The notes under the pieces: generated by a model
Databases searched by the model: none
What the model was told of the DNA's origin: nothing
What the model saw: the letters and a program-made list of their open reading frames with translations, nothing else
Assembly (NCBI GenBank): GCA_028282595.1
Contig: JANQHQ010000013.1
Coordinates: 1 to 52,535 of the forward strand
DNA from: Chlorobium sp.
GTDB lineage: Bacteria; Bacteroidota; Chlorobiia; Chlorobiales; Chlorobiaceae
DNA: 52,535 nt
Direction: 5' to 3'
Made by a program: the position numbers and the translations under genes
Shown here: positions 16,424-24,258 of the stretch, piece after piece
How positions within the stretch are numbered: position 1 is the first letter of the stretch
How the letters are laid out: every line of letters starts with the position of its first letter

Positions 16424-17398
16424 ATGAGTTTACACAATCAGCAAAAGCCTCTAAAGAATCCGATATTGCGGACCATGTTTCAAAGCTGGATACAAGCATG
16501 CGGTGAAGGATGGACACATTGGCAAGTGTTAGTTGCATATGCCTTTTCCGTACTTTTTGCTGTGGGATTACTTGTGTATGCGAGCATGATGGGATTAGGA
16601 TGGTCCTGGATTCAAATGTGTGCTGCAGGACTAATAGCGTGGGACCTGACTGGCGGTGTCATAGGATATAATCATCATGCAATCAAAAGGAAAAGTCTCA
16701 AAGAAACCAGCAAATCATCACCATTGCATCATAATCTACAACATATCCATCCTTTGATTTTAGTGTTTTTCAATAATGAGTCATGGCTTCTTGGTGTTAC
16801 GATATACTGGTTTATAACATTTTTCTTGTACGTCGAGTTTTTAGAAATCAAGCCTGCAACGGGTCAGCGTAGAATTGGAAAAAATGGGCAGCGCGCGGTA
16901 ATCGGATTCGAATGTGCCGTAGCACTCTTTCTCATTACAAGCTCGTTCTTTGCAGCTGATATCCCTACAGATTTTCAAGTATTTGGTATTTGTGTGTATA
17001 GCATATCCTGTGTATTGACGCTCATATTGATGAATACGCCGCTACCATTTCAACGAACAACGGCCATCATACAAGTCGTCGGGATGATATTTTTGGGAAT
17101 GATGCTGTTTCCTCCAGATGGATTTCAATGGGTCATCCCTGTCTACTTTTTAAAGTTATTAGTGGGATTTACCGCAAAAGAAGCTGTGGATGAAAAATGG
17201 CGTTACTATCAATCTAAAAAAAGAGGAATTGCAAAATGTCCATTAAAAAAAAGACCTATCGAAGTGGCCCATACCAGGAATATTTCGCCCAGGGAACCCA
17301 GGTTGGAAATGTTCTCTATCTATCGGGTCAAATTGGAATTGATCAGGATGGGAAGACTCCAACACGTATCGTTGACCAGACAAAGGTTGCCTACATGA
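16424..17398 (+). CDS. Polytopic membrane protein, C-terminus probably frameshifted
   Basis: About seven predicted membrane helices over residues 33-265 (for example QVLVAYAFSVLFAVGLLVYAS, then GWSWIQMCAAGLIAWDLTGGVIGY, later TAIIQVVGMIFLGMMLF). A histidine-rich stretch (NHHAIKR ... LHHNLQHIHP) lies between helices 2 and 3 and could bind metal. I do not recognise the family. The last 54 codons lie inside the RidA-like gene in another frame and look non-coding. After the A7 run at 17217-17223 the frame shifted by one (one A fewer) ends at a TAA that overlaps the RidA start at 17236. The true protein is therefore likely about 271 aa, ending near 17244. Confidence 0.6.
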   Translation: MSLHNQQKPLKNPILRTMFQSWIQACGEGWTHWQVLVAYAFSVLFAVGLLVYASMMGLGWSWIQMCAAGLIAWDLTGGVIGYNHHAIKRKSLKETSKSSPLHHNLQHIHPLILVFFNNESWLLGVTIYWFITFFLYVEFLEIKPATGQRRIGKNGQRAVIGFECAVALFLITSSFFAADIPTDFQVFGICVYSISCVLTLILMNTPLPFQRTTAIIQVVGMIFLGMMLFPPDGFQWVIPVYFLKLLVGFTAKEAVDEKWRYYQSKKRGIAKCPLKKRPIEVAHTRNISPREPRLEMFSIYRVKLELIRMGRLQHVSLTRQRLPT

Positions 17399-17625
17399 AT
17401 GTAAAGGATGTTCTCTCACAATTTGGAGCAGATATGGGCAACATCGTTGATGAAACCTTCTTTGTTAGCGATATGGATGAATTCTTTGGTAATATCGAAG
17501 ATGTATATGGTGCAAGAGAAGTGGCATACGGTGGAAATCCTGAAGTATGTCAAACCTTAGTTCAAGTAGTGGTTCTTGCCCAACCAGAACTGAAAATCGA
17601 AATAAAGTGTATAGCGCATCTGTAG
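17236..17625 (+). CDS. RidA/YjgF-family protein lacking the catalytic arginine
   Basis: 129 aa. A clear Rid fold: FAQGTQVGNVLYLSGQIGID, TKVAYMNVKDVLSQFGADMGNIV, and the C-terminal VVVLAQPELKIEIKCIA. In RidA enamine/imine deaminases the P-A-R-(S/T) motif supplies the catalytic Arg; here the matching stretch reads NPEVCQTLVQVVVL and has no Arg. It may thus be a binding or stress-chaperone member rather than a deaminase. Start ATG at 17236; the preceding membrane-protein gene overlaps it, probably because of an indel. It ends 21 bases before the next gene. Confidence 0.85.
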   Translation: MSIKKKTYRSGPYQEYFAQGTQVGNVLYLSGQIGIDQDGKTPTRIVDQTKVAYMNVKDVLSQFGADMGNIVDETFFVSDMDEFFGNIEDVYGAREVAYGGNPEVCQTLVQVVVLAQPELKIEIKCIAHL

Positions 17626-17646
17626 TCCGGACAATAACAAATAGTC

Positions 17647-18996
17647 ATGACTGACGCAGAACAACAAGTCTTCCGTCGGAAGATAATTGGTGAACGCATA
17701 TTGCTGATGCTGCCGCTCAATGTTGTGCTGGCTGCGCGAATACGGGGAGCCGTTGATCCGGAAAGCGTAATTACAGCTTTGGATCGGCTGAGGTCACGAC
17801 ATCCCCTCCTGGCCGTCCGCGCCGAGATAAGAGACGATGGAACGGGGATGTATGTCGGGTCGAACGTCCCACCCATCCAGATCGAGGTTGTACTTCGCGA
17901 AAGCGACGACCAGTGGCTTGCCCGCGTAGAAGAGGAACTACAGGTCCCGTTTCCCATCGAGACGGGACCATTCGTGAGATGCTCACTCGTGCACTCAGAA
18001 AGGAAGTGCGATGTCATACTGTGCGGGCTCCACACCATCTGCGACGGCATGTCTCTCGGTTACCTTCTTCGCGACTTGCTCGAGTGCCTCGCGGAGCCGG
18101 AGAAGGAAATCACCGGTCCTGTTGTTCCTCCCGCCATCGACAGCAGTACCGTACCAAAGCCTCCGTCTACACATGCGCTACAACGCTTCATCATGGGCTT
18201 GATTAACAGGAAATGGGAGGCAAAGGGCATCCAGTTCAACGAGTCCGACATGTACCGAATGCACGAGAAGTACTGGGAGAGTAACACCGGCATTCAACTG
18301 CTGGCCTGGACCCTCGATGCCGAGGATACGGCGCGACTCGTTGAACAAAGCCGCGCCGAGAAGGTTACGGTAAACTCGACGCTGTGGACCGCGTTTCTTG
18401 CGGCTCAGTACGAGGTCCAACCAGACCGCCTGCGTTACCGGCAGAGATCGGCCCTGGCGGTGAGCATTAGAGACAAGCTCAACGTACCCGTAGGAGACGC
18501 CTTGGGATTCTACGCGTCATCGCTCACCGTGAAGCTGCCGTACTGTTCCACTATGTCGTTCTGGAATAATGCGAGAGTTGTGCACGAGAAGATCACGAAG
18601 GAGTTGGCCAAGACGGACCTCTTTCGAATGTTGTCTTCAGAACTGATTCACCCCACGCTGCTCGACTCGCTTTACTTCAGGAAGTTCGGATTGGTGGAGG
18701 GCACCATGCCGAACAAGCTGCTGCGCAAGATGAAGTGGGATCAGACTACCTATGGATATGCCTTCACGAACGTAGGCCGCTTCAACATCCCCACAAGTTA
18801 CGGACCTCTTGAACTCGAGGCCGTGCACGGCCCTCTGTTCTACTCGGATGTTGAAGAGAAGATGCTCGGCGTCATAACCGTTGGGGGTCGGCTGTCCTTC
18901 TTCCACGTGAGTCGACGACCCGTCGTAGGTGACGCTACTCTCTTGAAGGATGCCGCCATGAGATACCTGAAAGCAGCGGTTGGAGAAAGCACCTAA
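17647..18996 (+). CDS. Condensation-domain-like acyltransferase
   Basis: 449 aa. CoA/peptidyl-acyltransferase fold of the NRPS condensation, PapA5 and alcohol-acetyltransferase group. The active-site histidine motif is HTICDG (residues about 127-132; H-x-x-x-D-G), in the usual position after 'CDVILCGL'. The N-terminal lobe opens with LDRLRSRHPLLAVRAE, and the second lobe has LAVSIRDKLNVPVGDALGFYAS, the DFGWG-equivalent region being degenerate. No adenylation or carrier domain is attached, so it is a stand-alone enzyme. It is far more GC-rich than both neighbours, and its TAA sits inside an ACCTAAC core, both suggesting a separately acquired gene cassette. Substrate unknown. Confidence 0.78.
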   Translation: MTDAEQQVFRRKIIGERILLMLPLNVVLAARIRGAVDPESVITALDRLRSRHPLLAVRAEIRDDGTGMYVGSNVPPIQIEVVLRESDDQWLARVEEELQVPFPIETGPFVRCSLVHSERKCDVILCGLHTICDGMSLGYLLRDLLECLAEPEKEITGPVVPPAIDSSTVPKPPSTHALQRFIMGLINRKWEAKGIQFNESDMYRMHEKYWESNTGIQLLAWTLDAEDTARLVEQSRAEKVTVNSTLWTAFLAAQYEVQPDRLRYRQRSALAVSIRDKLNVPVGDALGFYASSLTVKLPYCSTMSFWNNARVVHEKITKELAKTDLFRMLSSELIHPTLLDSLYFRKFGLVEGTMPNKLLRKMKWDQTTYGYAFTNVGRFNIPTSYGPLELEAVHGPLFYSDVEEKMLGVITVGGRLSFFHVSRRPVVGDATLLKDAAMRYLKAAVGEST

Positions 18997-19010
18997 CCAG
19001 TCGCTGCCCC
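18991..19010 (+). other. attC left-half-like sequence
   Basis: ACCTAACCAGTCGCTGCCCC: ACCTAAC fits the integron R'' core RYYYAAC exactly and the following CAGTCGCTGC is typical of attC left halves. The stop codon of the acyltransferase gene lies within the core, as is common in cassettes. No convincing right half follows before the next gene, so the site is truncated or decayed. A similar TAACAAATAG stretch occurs at 17635-17644. Confidence 0.35.
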
Positions 19011-19040
19011 TAATTATCAACCGGATAAAACTCTTTAGCC

Positions 19041-20876
19041 ATGAAATACAATACCATTGTCATAGGTGGAGGTCTGGCAGGATTAATCGCTGGGGCTTCA
19101 CTTTCAAAATTTGGAAAAAAAGTGCTGCTACTGGAACAGCACTACAAACCAGGTGGCTGTGCAACCACCTTTAAGCGAGGAGATTTCATTATAGAGGTTG
19201 GCCTTCATGAAATGAGTGGCATGGCTGAGAACGGCACAATAAGGGGTCTTTTCAAAATGCTGGAAGTGAATAAGCGCGTTCAATTTCAGCAAGTACCCGA
19301 ATTCTACGGCGTGCTATCAGATAAAGAAGATTTTGTTTTTCCTCATGGCTTTGAAGCGGCGACCAAGGCACTCATCGACAGATATCCTGAAGACGAAAAA
19401 GGCATAAAAAAGTTAATGAAATTGATTGCCGGTATGAGAAAGGAAGGAACCAGCTTACCTCGTACACCCTTGAAACGCAAGCTAATGTATCCGTTGATGC
19501 CCTTGCTTTACCCCAACCTTGTGGAGGCATCTCGACATACGGTTGGGTCTTGGTTAGACAAGCACATCAATAATGAAAATGCAAAACTAGATCTTGTCGC
19601 ACACATTGGTTACTGGGGCGATGACCCTTACACATTATCGATGTTTTATTTTGGTTTGCCTTTCTCTGGCTTTGTTGAGAGTGGTGGTTACTTTATAAAA
19701 GGTGGTTCTCAACAACTTTCCAATCATCTAGCCGCATACATTGAACGACAAGGCGGCAGTGTTTTATTGGCGAAAAAAGTTGAGAAAATTGTCACCAAAA
19801 ATGGTCAGGTAACCGGAGTCACCTTCCGCGATAGTTTTAACAAAAGCGAAGAACCCGTCACCATTGCTTGCAACAATGTAGTGGCCAATTGTGCCATCCC
19901 ATTGGTACCGGCTTTGCTGGATGAGCCACATGCCAGCTCACTAAAACGAAAAATCAATTCACACGCAAATTCTTGCTCATTGTTATGCATTTATCTTGGT
20001 TTTAAAACAAATGTGGAAGCATTTGGTGTCAAATACTATTCAAATTTTATCCGAGGAGACGATGTAAAAACCTTGAAGGACGTACACCTTAACCAACTTG
20101 GTGATTGGCCTAAACGCAGCTTCATTTTTGTAGATTACGGCAAGATAGATGCCCAACTGGCACCGCCTGACAAATCTGTAGGTGCGATCTGCGGCGTAGA
20201 TTATCTGAAAAACTGGGAAGGTTTGAGTGAACAAGAATACAAAGCAAAAAAGGAAGAAGTCGCCCAGGTTCTACTGCAGCGATTAGAAAAGAAATTTCCT
20301 GGAATACGAGAAAGCGTAGAATATTACGAAGTCTCTACACCTGAAACCATTCAACGATATACCTCGAATCCTAGTGGATCAGTTTATGGTTTTGCCCAAA
20401 CTAAAAAACTATCAGGGGCTAAGCGATTTAGAAATAATTTCTTGATACCAAACTTGTATTTCGCATCAGCATGGACATTTCCTGGTGGTGGCTTTGAAGG
20501 TAGCATAATGGCGGGTTTTTTGGCTGCTTTGCAAATGAATCGAGACAAAATATGGTCGAAATGTGATGACGCAAAGTATGTTGACCAGAGAGTTGTTCCG
20601 CTTTTAAAAACCAACAAAATCGATGACAAAACGCTCGAATTGAGCTTTGAAAAACCAAATGGTTTTCTGCACCAAAAAGGTCAATATTCCATCCTCAAAC
20701 TCATAGCACCAAAATTGACAGAATTAGACTTGCCTTACCGCTGGCTACCTGTAGATTCCACATCTGAGGAATCCGAACTTAAGTTTCGAATCACACTAGA
20801 AAACAATAGTTTTTCCAAAAGCTGTGAGCAACTAGAAATCGGCGATGAGGCTTTGATATTTGGTCCTATGGCTTGA
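19041..20876 (+). CDS. Phytoene-desaturase/CrtISO-like flavoprotein with truncated FNR-type domain
   Basis: 611 aa. N-terminal FAD-binding motif GGGLAGLIAG and the second part of the Rossmann site LLEQHYKPGGCAT are typical of CrtI/CrtISO/RetSat-type oxidoreductases. The C-terminal FAD motif SAWTFPGGGFEGSIMAG is near 480-500. Residues about 520-611 add a ferredoxin-reductase-like FAD-binding barrel (VPLLKTNKIDDKTLELSFEKP, FLHQKGQYSILKL, IGDEALIFGPM). The chain stops at the point where that domain would continue into its NAD-binding half, so the fusion is either short or truncated. Likely a redox enzyme on a hydrophobic polyene or quinone-like substrate; real substrate unknown. AT-rich like the genes after it. 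Confidence 0.8.
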   Translation: MKYNTIVIGGGLAGLIAGASLSKFGKKVLLLEQHYKPGGCATTFKRGDFIIEVGLHEMSGMAENGTIRGLFKMLEVNKRVQFQQVPEFYGVLSDKEDFVFPHGFEAATKALIDRYPEDEKGIKKLMKLIAGMRKEGTSLPRTPLKRKLMYPLMPLLYPNLVEASRHTVGSWLDKHINNENAKLDLVAHIGYWGDDPYTLSMFYFGLPFSGFVESGGYFIKGGSQQLSNHLAAYIERQGGSVLLAKKVEKIVTKNGQVTGVTFRDSFNKSEEPVTIACNNVVANCAIPLVPALLDEPHASSLKRKINSHANSCSLLCIYLGFKTNVEAFGVKYYSNFIRGDDVKTLKDVHLNQLGDWPKRSFIFVDYGKIDAQLAPPDKSVGAICGVDYLKNWEGLSEQEYKAKKEEVAQVLLQRLEKKFPGIRESVEYYEVSTPETIQRYTSNPSGSVYGFAQTKKLSGAKRFRNNFLIPNLYFASAWTFPGGGFEGSIMAGFLAALQMNRDKIWSKCDDAKYVDQRVVPLLKTNKIDDKTLELSFEKPNGFLHQKGQYSILKLIAPKLTELDLPYRWLPVDSTSEESELKFRITLENNSFSKSCEQLEIGDEALIFGPMA

Positions 20877-21238
20877 AAAAACGAAATGTAAAGTAGCACG
20901 AAAGCACAACAACGTGTATAATGCATGCCAGCGTGCGTTCACAAACAATTCATATCTTCAATCTATTATTACTCCGGCAACAATAACTCACACATCATAC
21001 ACGAGACCGTTGAGAAGGAAAATAAAGAAATGTATAACAAATCGTTGCACCTGACATTTTTTCCGCTACGCTCCGAAATGCAGATGAATTCAAGCGTTAT
21101 GCAAAAATCAAACAAATATGGAAAATATAAACTTGAGAATAACGCTCTATGTTGTTGATTATTTTGAGTTTGAAATAAAGCTTAAAGAGCAGTCATACGA
21201 AAAGTTACACGATAAAACAAAAAATCAAGGGAGAAAAA
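20877..21238 (+). other. AT-rich gene-free stretch containing an attC site
   Basis: 362 bases between the flavoprotein and membrane-protein genes. The one recognisable element is the attC-like site at 21032-21102. The remaining sequence is AT-rich with no ORF worth naming. The last 12 bases before the next gene include a GGGAG ribosome-binding site. Confidence 0.6.
21032..21102 (+). other. Integron attC recombination site
   Basis: 71 bases with the attC layout. R'' GTATAAC (21032-21038) and R' GTTATGC (21096-21102) are complementary save one base. The inner arms CACCTG-A-CATTT and AAATGCAGATG pair with one mismatch and leave a single unpaired A, the extrahelical base that steers IntI strand choice. 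The variable loop between them is CG-rich (TTCCGCTACGCTCCG). The flanks TAACAAATCGTTGCACC and GAATTCAAGCGTTATGC are typical of attC ends. The downstream cassette would begin at 21097 and carry the 21239 gene. Confidence 0.72.
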
Positions 21239-21934
21239 ATGGAACAACAAAATTCATTTAAAAAAATCGTCGGATGGCTGGCAATTATTTCAGTTCCCTT
21301 TGCCTTTGCCAATTTTACATTAACAGGGATAGCCAGCGGAAGCGGGTCTGATCTTTACTCTTTATATAAAGCAGGAGAAGAAGCAGGTAATTTAATGAAA
21401 TGGTCGTGGTCAGCAGATATGTTAGGCTATTATTTGTTATTAATTCCTGTTGCATTCTTGCTGCATTTTTGGTTAGGAAATAAAAATCCTTATTGGATGA
21501 GTATTTTTACTTTTTGTGGATTCGCCTATATATTTTCAGGAAGTATTGGCGCTGTAATTTTGGCTAAAACATGGCCAACGCTAATTTCTGGTTATGCAAA
21601 TAGCAATGGGATTATTAAAGAAATTTACAACATAGCATTCACCAATACAACCGAAATGGTTTATGGAGGAATCTGGGGCTTTTTAGAATTTTTGCTTGCA
21701 GGTGTTTGGTGGATTGGAACTGGCTTTGCAATTAAATCCGAGCGAAAACTTTTAGGAATAATAACAATCGTTCTAGGAATATTTACATCAGCAATCGCAC
21801 TTGGAGAAATTTTAGCTCTTGAATACATAGCGCTTATCGGGCTGATGATCTATCTGCTCTTGGCTCCTGTATGGGCCGGCTGGGTGGGCATAAGTTTACT
21901 TAGAGGGGATGATATAGAATTAGCCAAACCCTAA
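21239..21934 (+). CDS. Integral membrane protein (DUF4386-like)
   Basis: 231 aa, six predicted helices (VGWLAIISVPFAFANFTLTGIA; MLGYYLLLIPVAFLLHFWLG; MSIFTFCGFAYIFSGSIGAVIL; WGFLEFLLAGVWWIGTGFAI; LLGIITIVLGIFTSAIALGEIL; YIALIGLMIYLLLAPVWAGWVGISL). The pattern resembles the DUF4386 group of bacterial membrane proteins, which have no assigned function. The start at 21239 follows GGGAG. Strongly AT-rich. It is probably the first gene of an integron cassette shared with the next gene (41-base gap). Confidence 0.7.
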   Translation: MEQQNSFKKIVGWLAIISVPFAFANFTLTGIASGSGSDLYSLYKAGEEAGNLMKWSWSADMLGYYLLLIPVAFLLHFWLGNKNPYWMSIFTFCGFAYIFSGSIGAVILAKTWPTLISGYANSNGIIKEIYNIAFTNTTEMVYGGIWGFLEFLLAGVWWIGTGFAIKSERKLLGIITIVLGIFTSAIALGEILALEYIALIGLMIYLLLAPVWAGWVGISLLRGDDIELAKP

Positions 21935-21975
21935 ACAGAAATAAATTCATTCCTTTTTCAAAAGAGCATGATAAC

Positions 21976-22785
21976 ATGAAAATAGAGTTGAGATATTTTA
22001 CAGGAACGGGAAATTCTCTGAAAGTTTTAAAAACATGCGATATTCTATTTGCTGAATCAGGTAATTCTACAAACATTTTCAAGATTTCAAAAGATGAAAC
22101 GATGTTTCCTGATTCCGATTTAATTGGATTTTGCTTCCCTGTTTACGCATTTGGGATTCCAAGAATATGTAAAAAATATTTACAGGGAATTGAAAGGTTT
22201 AAAAAGCGACAAAAAGCATTTATTTTAATTACTGCCGGCGATTTGGATGAATCAGGATTTGCAATAAAGGAGTGTAAACGAATCCTAAGGAAAAAGAATT
22301 GTGAGGTCATATATTCTGAGATAATTGAAATGCCAATTAGTTGGACTACTTCTCCCAAACCACCTTTCCCCCCGTCAAAAGAAGATGCGTTAGAAATCAT
22401 TATGAAAGCCGTAATTAAAACTCAAGAAATCGCTAAAGATATTGTGAACGGAATAGAAAAACATCATCGCTTTAATTACCCCAAAAGATATTCAAAAATC
22501 AAATTTTATTTGGATTATTTAGTATTCAAATATTTTGGCATCCAAAACATGTGGAGATTGTTCAATGTATATGACACCTGTAATGGATGCCAACTTTGTG
22601 CAAGAATTTGCCCAACAAATAGCATCAGGGTTGTTGATAAAAACCCTGTTTGGAGTAGTACCTGTGAACAATGTATGAGATGTGTGAATTTCTGTCCTAC
22701 AGAATCGATTTATCAATCGCAAGGCGGGGATACAAAAGGAAAAAGCAAATATCGTGAACCGAGTTTTAAACCGAGGGGGCGATAG
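21976..22785 (+). CDS. EFR1-type flavodoxin-ferredoxin protein with chimeric C-terminus
   Basis: 269 aa. Residues 1-170: flavodoxin-like domain with the FMN phosphate loop FTGTGNSLK at 8-16. Residues about 195-245: two 4Fe-4S motifs, Cys202/205/208/212 and Cys230/233/236/240 with the following CP. This is the EFR1-family layout: a soluble one- and two-electron carrier whose partners are not evident here. The final residues (about KPRGR) and the stop codon are encoded by DNA that matches the tRNA-Val gene 3' end (22777 onward), so the C-terminus was rewritten by insertion. It is the last gene before the tRNA-associated modules. Confidence 0.85.
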   Translation: MKIELRYFTGTGNSLKVLKTCDILFAESGNSTNIFKISKDETMFPDSDLIGFCFPVYAFGIPRICKKYLQGIERFKKRQKAFILITAGDLDESGFAIKECKRILRKKNCEVIYSEIIEMPISWTTSPKPPFPPSKEDALEIIMKAVIKTQEIAKDIVNGIEKHHRFNYPKRYSKIKFYLDYLVFKYFGIQNMWRLFNVYDTCNGCQLCARICPTNSIRVVDKNPVWSSTCEQCMRCVNFCPTESIYQSQGGDTKGKSKYREPSFKPRGR

Positions 22786-22814
22786 AGGATTCGAACTTCT
22801 GATCTCTTTCCATG
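22777..22814 (-). repeat. Degenerate copy of tRNA-Val 3' half (att-like)
   Basis: GGGCGATAGAGGATTCGAAC and the following 14-18 bases match 25017-25054 of the intact tRNA-Val gene with four scattered changes, in the same orientation. Similarity ends near the anticodon. This is what remains at the far end when DNA inserts at a tRNA 3' end; the T stem now has a mismatch, so it is not a functional tRNA. Confidence 0.75.
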
Positions 22815-22908
22815 CAGAGAGAAAGCAACACATCTCATCTCATCGCATATGCATGGCGGATTTTCACCAAATTATCATCACGAAATAGCAACAACGACTG
22901 TAGCACAC

Positions 22909-23217
22909 TCAAACTGCCTTCAGAACGGCCAATTTCTCCTGCGTCTTTTGCCATGTCTCCCCTGGCATCAGTGGGGCCAGAATCTCTAGTACATAGAGTC
23001 CGGCAGACTTCGCGTCCCATGCCGTTGAACTGGTCAATAGCGGACCCATGTCTTCAAGGAAGCGCGGATCGTCCAGTTTTTCAAGGTTTGCCGCCACAAC
23101 AGGATGGCTGTAGAGATCAACCAGCGCACGGCAGATGATCAGGTCCTGCTCAACCTGTGATATCCGCTGCCAAGGAGCATGAGACCGCCACTGGGTGATA
23201 TAATCAAGAGGAATCAT
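22909..23217 (-). pseudogene. AbiEii toxin with internal deletion of the catalytic core
   Basis: 102 aa, in frame. Residues 1-42 match the AbiEii N-terminus (MIPLDYITQWRSHAPWQ, VEQDLIICRALVDLYS). Residues 43-102 match the family's C-terminal tail (ANLEKLDDPRF..DMGPLL, WDAKSAG, LMPGETW). The approximately 190 residues between, which carry the nucleotidyltransferase GG-x-x-L/K and D-x-D motifs, are missing. Its ATG overlaps the AbiEi stop (ATGA). Seen: the two ends and their direct join. Known: AbiEii is the NTP-transferase toxin of type IV AbiE systems. Inferred: a deletion that removed toxicity while keeping the reading frame. Confidence 0.78.
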
Positions 23218-23996
23218 ATATCTGGACTAACCTTTTCGTTCGGCAGCAGTCGCCATCGGGACACTTGCCGGACGCCATGATATGACCGCGACGGAGACAG
23301 CGGCGTCGGCACCGGTTTCCGTTCCGCGACATAGGAGGCCAATCCTCCAGCCGATTCAGCTTCACCGATCAGTTCAAGAAGATAACCCAGGCGCTGAGCC
23401 CAGGTAACCGGTGACAACCCGGCTATGGCGATCAGTTTTTCAGCATCAAGGGATTCTGCCAGTTCCGACAGAACAGTTACAGCATTGTCAAGTCCTCCCG
23501 CATGATGCGGGTAACCAACCACATCGAAAGCGGTAACCTCCGGAGTAGACACCTTCAGATAGCCTCGCGGAGTTTTGAATTCTCGGGTGGGCATCATGGC
23601 CGCATTTTTCCGCTTGATGAAATCCACCTTGACCGATCCACAGACAATCCCTGACCGCGAATGCTCCGTAACAACCTGGAATGCCTGAGGGCGATGATGA
23701 GCAGCGCCATAGAACTCGCCAGCGGAAAGGATCCCTGCATAATAGGACTCTTTCAGATACTCCATCAATGACGGAATAAACTGGTTGGCCGGAAGACATC
23801 CCATCTGTCGATATTCTGGCGGTACGATCACATAAAATCCCCGAAAGGGCATTGCAAGCTCACCCTTGTGACGTAAACGCCGCAATGCGGCACGGGTTGC
23901 ACTTGTCCCCGAACCAAGAGCCAAAGCAGCTTCATTTCCGCTGAAACAGAACGAGCCTTGTTCCAGCAGGCCATCTATGTATCGGGATAGATTCAT
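23214..23996 (-). CDS. AbiEi-family type IV antitoxin
   Basis: 260 aa from ATG 23996; the longer frame would need TTG at 24017. N-terminal winged-helix domain (about 1-80: SRYIDGLLEQGSFCFSGNEAALALG, ATRAALRRLRHKGEL) followed by FRGFYVIVPPEYR. C-terminal AbiEi antitoxin domain about 80-250 (YYAGILSAGEFYGAAHHRPQAFQVV, LKVSTPEVTAFDVV). The winged helix of AbiEi binds its own promoter and the C-terminal domain neutralises AbiEii. Here the partner is gutted, so this is effectively an orphan antitoxin/repressor. It is located between two copies of tRNA-Val-related sequence. Confidence 0.87.
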   Translation of the reverse strand: MNLSRYIDGLLEQGSFCFSGNEAALALGSGTSATRAALRRLRHKGELAMPFRGFYVIVPPEYRQMGCLPANQFIPSLMEYLKESYYAGILSAGEFYGAAHHRPQAFQVVTEHSRSGIVCGSVKVDFIKRKNAAMMPTREFKTPRGYLKVSTPEVTAFDVVGYPHHAGGLDNAVTVLSELAESLDAEKLIAIAGLSPVTWAQRLGYLLELIGEAESAGGLASYVAERKPVPTPLSPSRSYHGVRQVSRWRLLPNEKVSPDI

Positions 23997-24103
23997 ATTG
24001 ACAATTACATAAATCAATCAACAAAAGCAACATTTTTCATTACTTTTACAAATCGATTCATACAATGACTTGGGCCAACATACACAACAAGCAGAGGACA
24101 AAA

Positions 24104-24150
24104 ACAAAAAGCACGGTGGCACCGTGCTTTTTTGCTTCGATATGCGGGTG
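24104..24150. repeat. Copy of the tRNA-Val terminator region
   Basis: A hairpin (AAAAAGCACGGT/ACCGTGCTTTTT, loop GGC, 24106-24132) followed by GCTTCGATATGCGGGTG (24134-24150). The same block stands at 24971-25017 next to the intact tRNA-Val. The copy stops exactly where the tRNA sequence would start and continues into unrelated DNA. The hairpin itself can serve as a terminator on either strand. Confidence 0.85.
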
Positions 24151-24258
24151 AAGGCAGCCATACATGCGTATGCCCTTATTTATTATAAACTTAAAGGTTT
24201 TTTAAATTTATCGTGTCGCATATACGTCGCGGAAATCCACCAAAAATGATTGTTCACT

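Noticed and set aside
17217..17260. Programmed -1 frameshift fusing the membrane protein and RidA-like protein
   Set aside because: The A7 run is compatible, but the alternative of a one-base indel restoring a normal stop is simpler. No stimulatory structure is evident.
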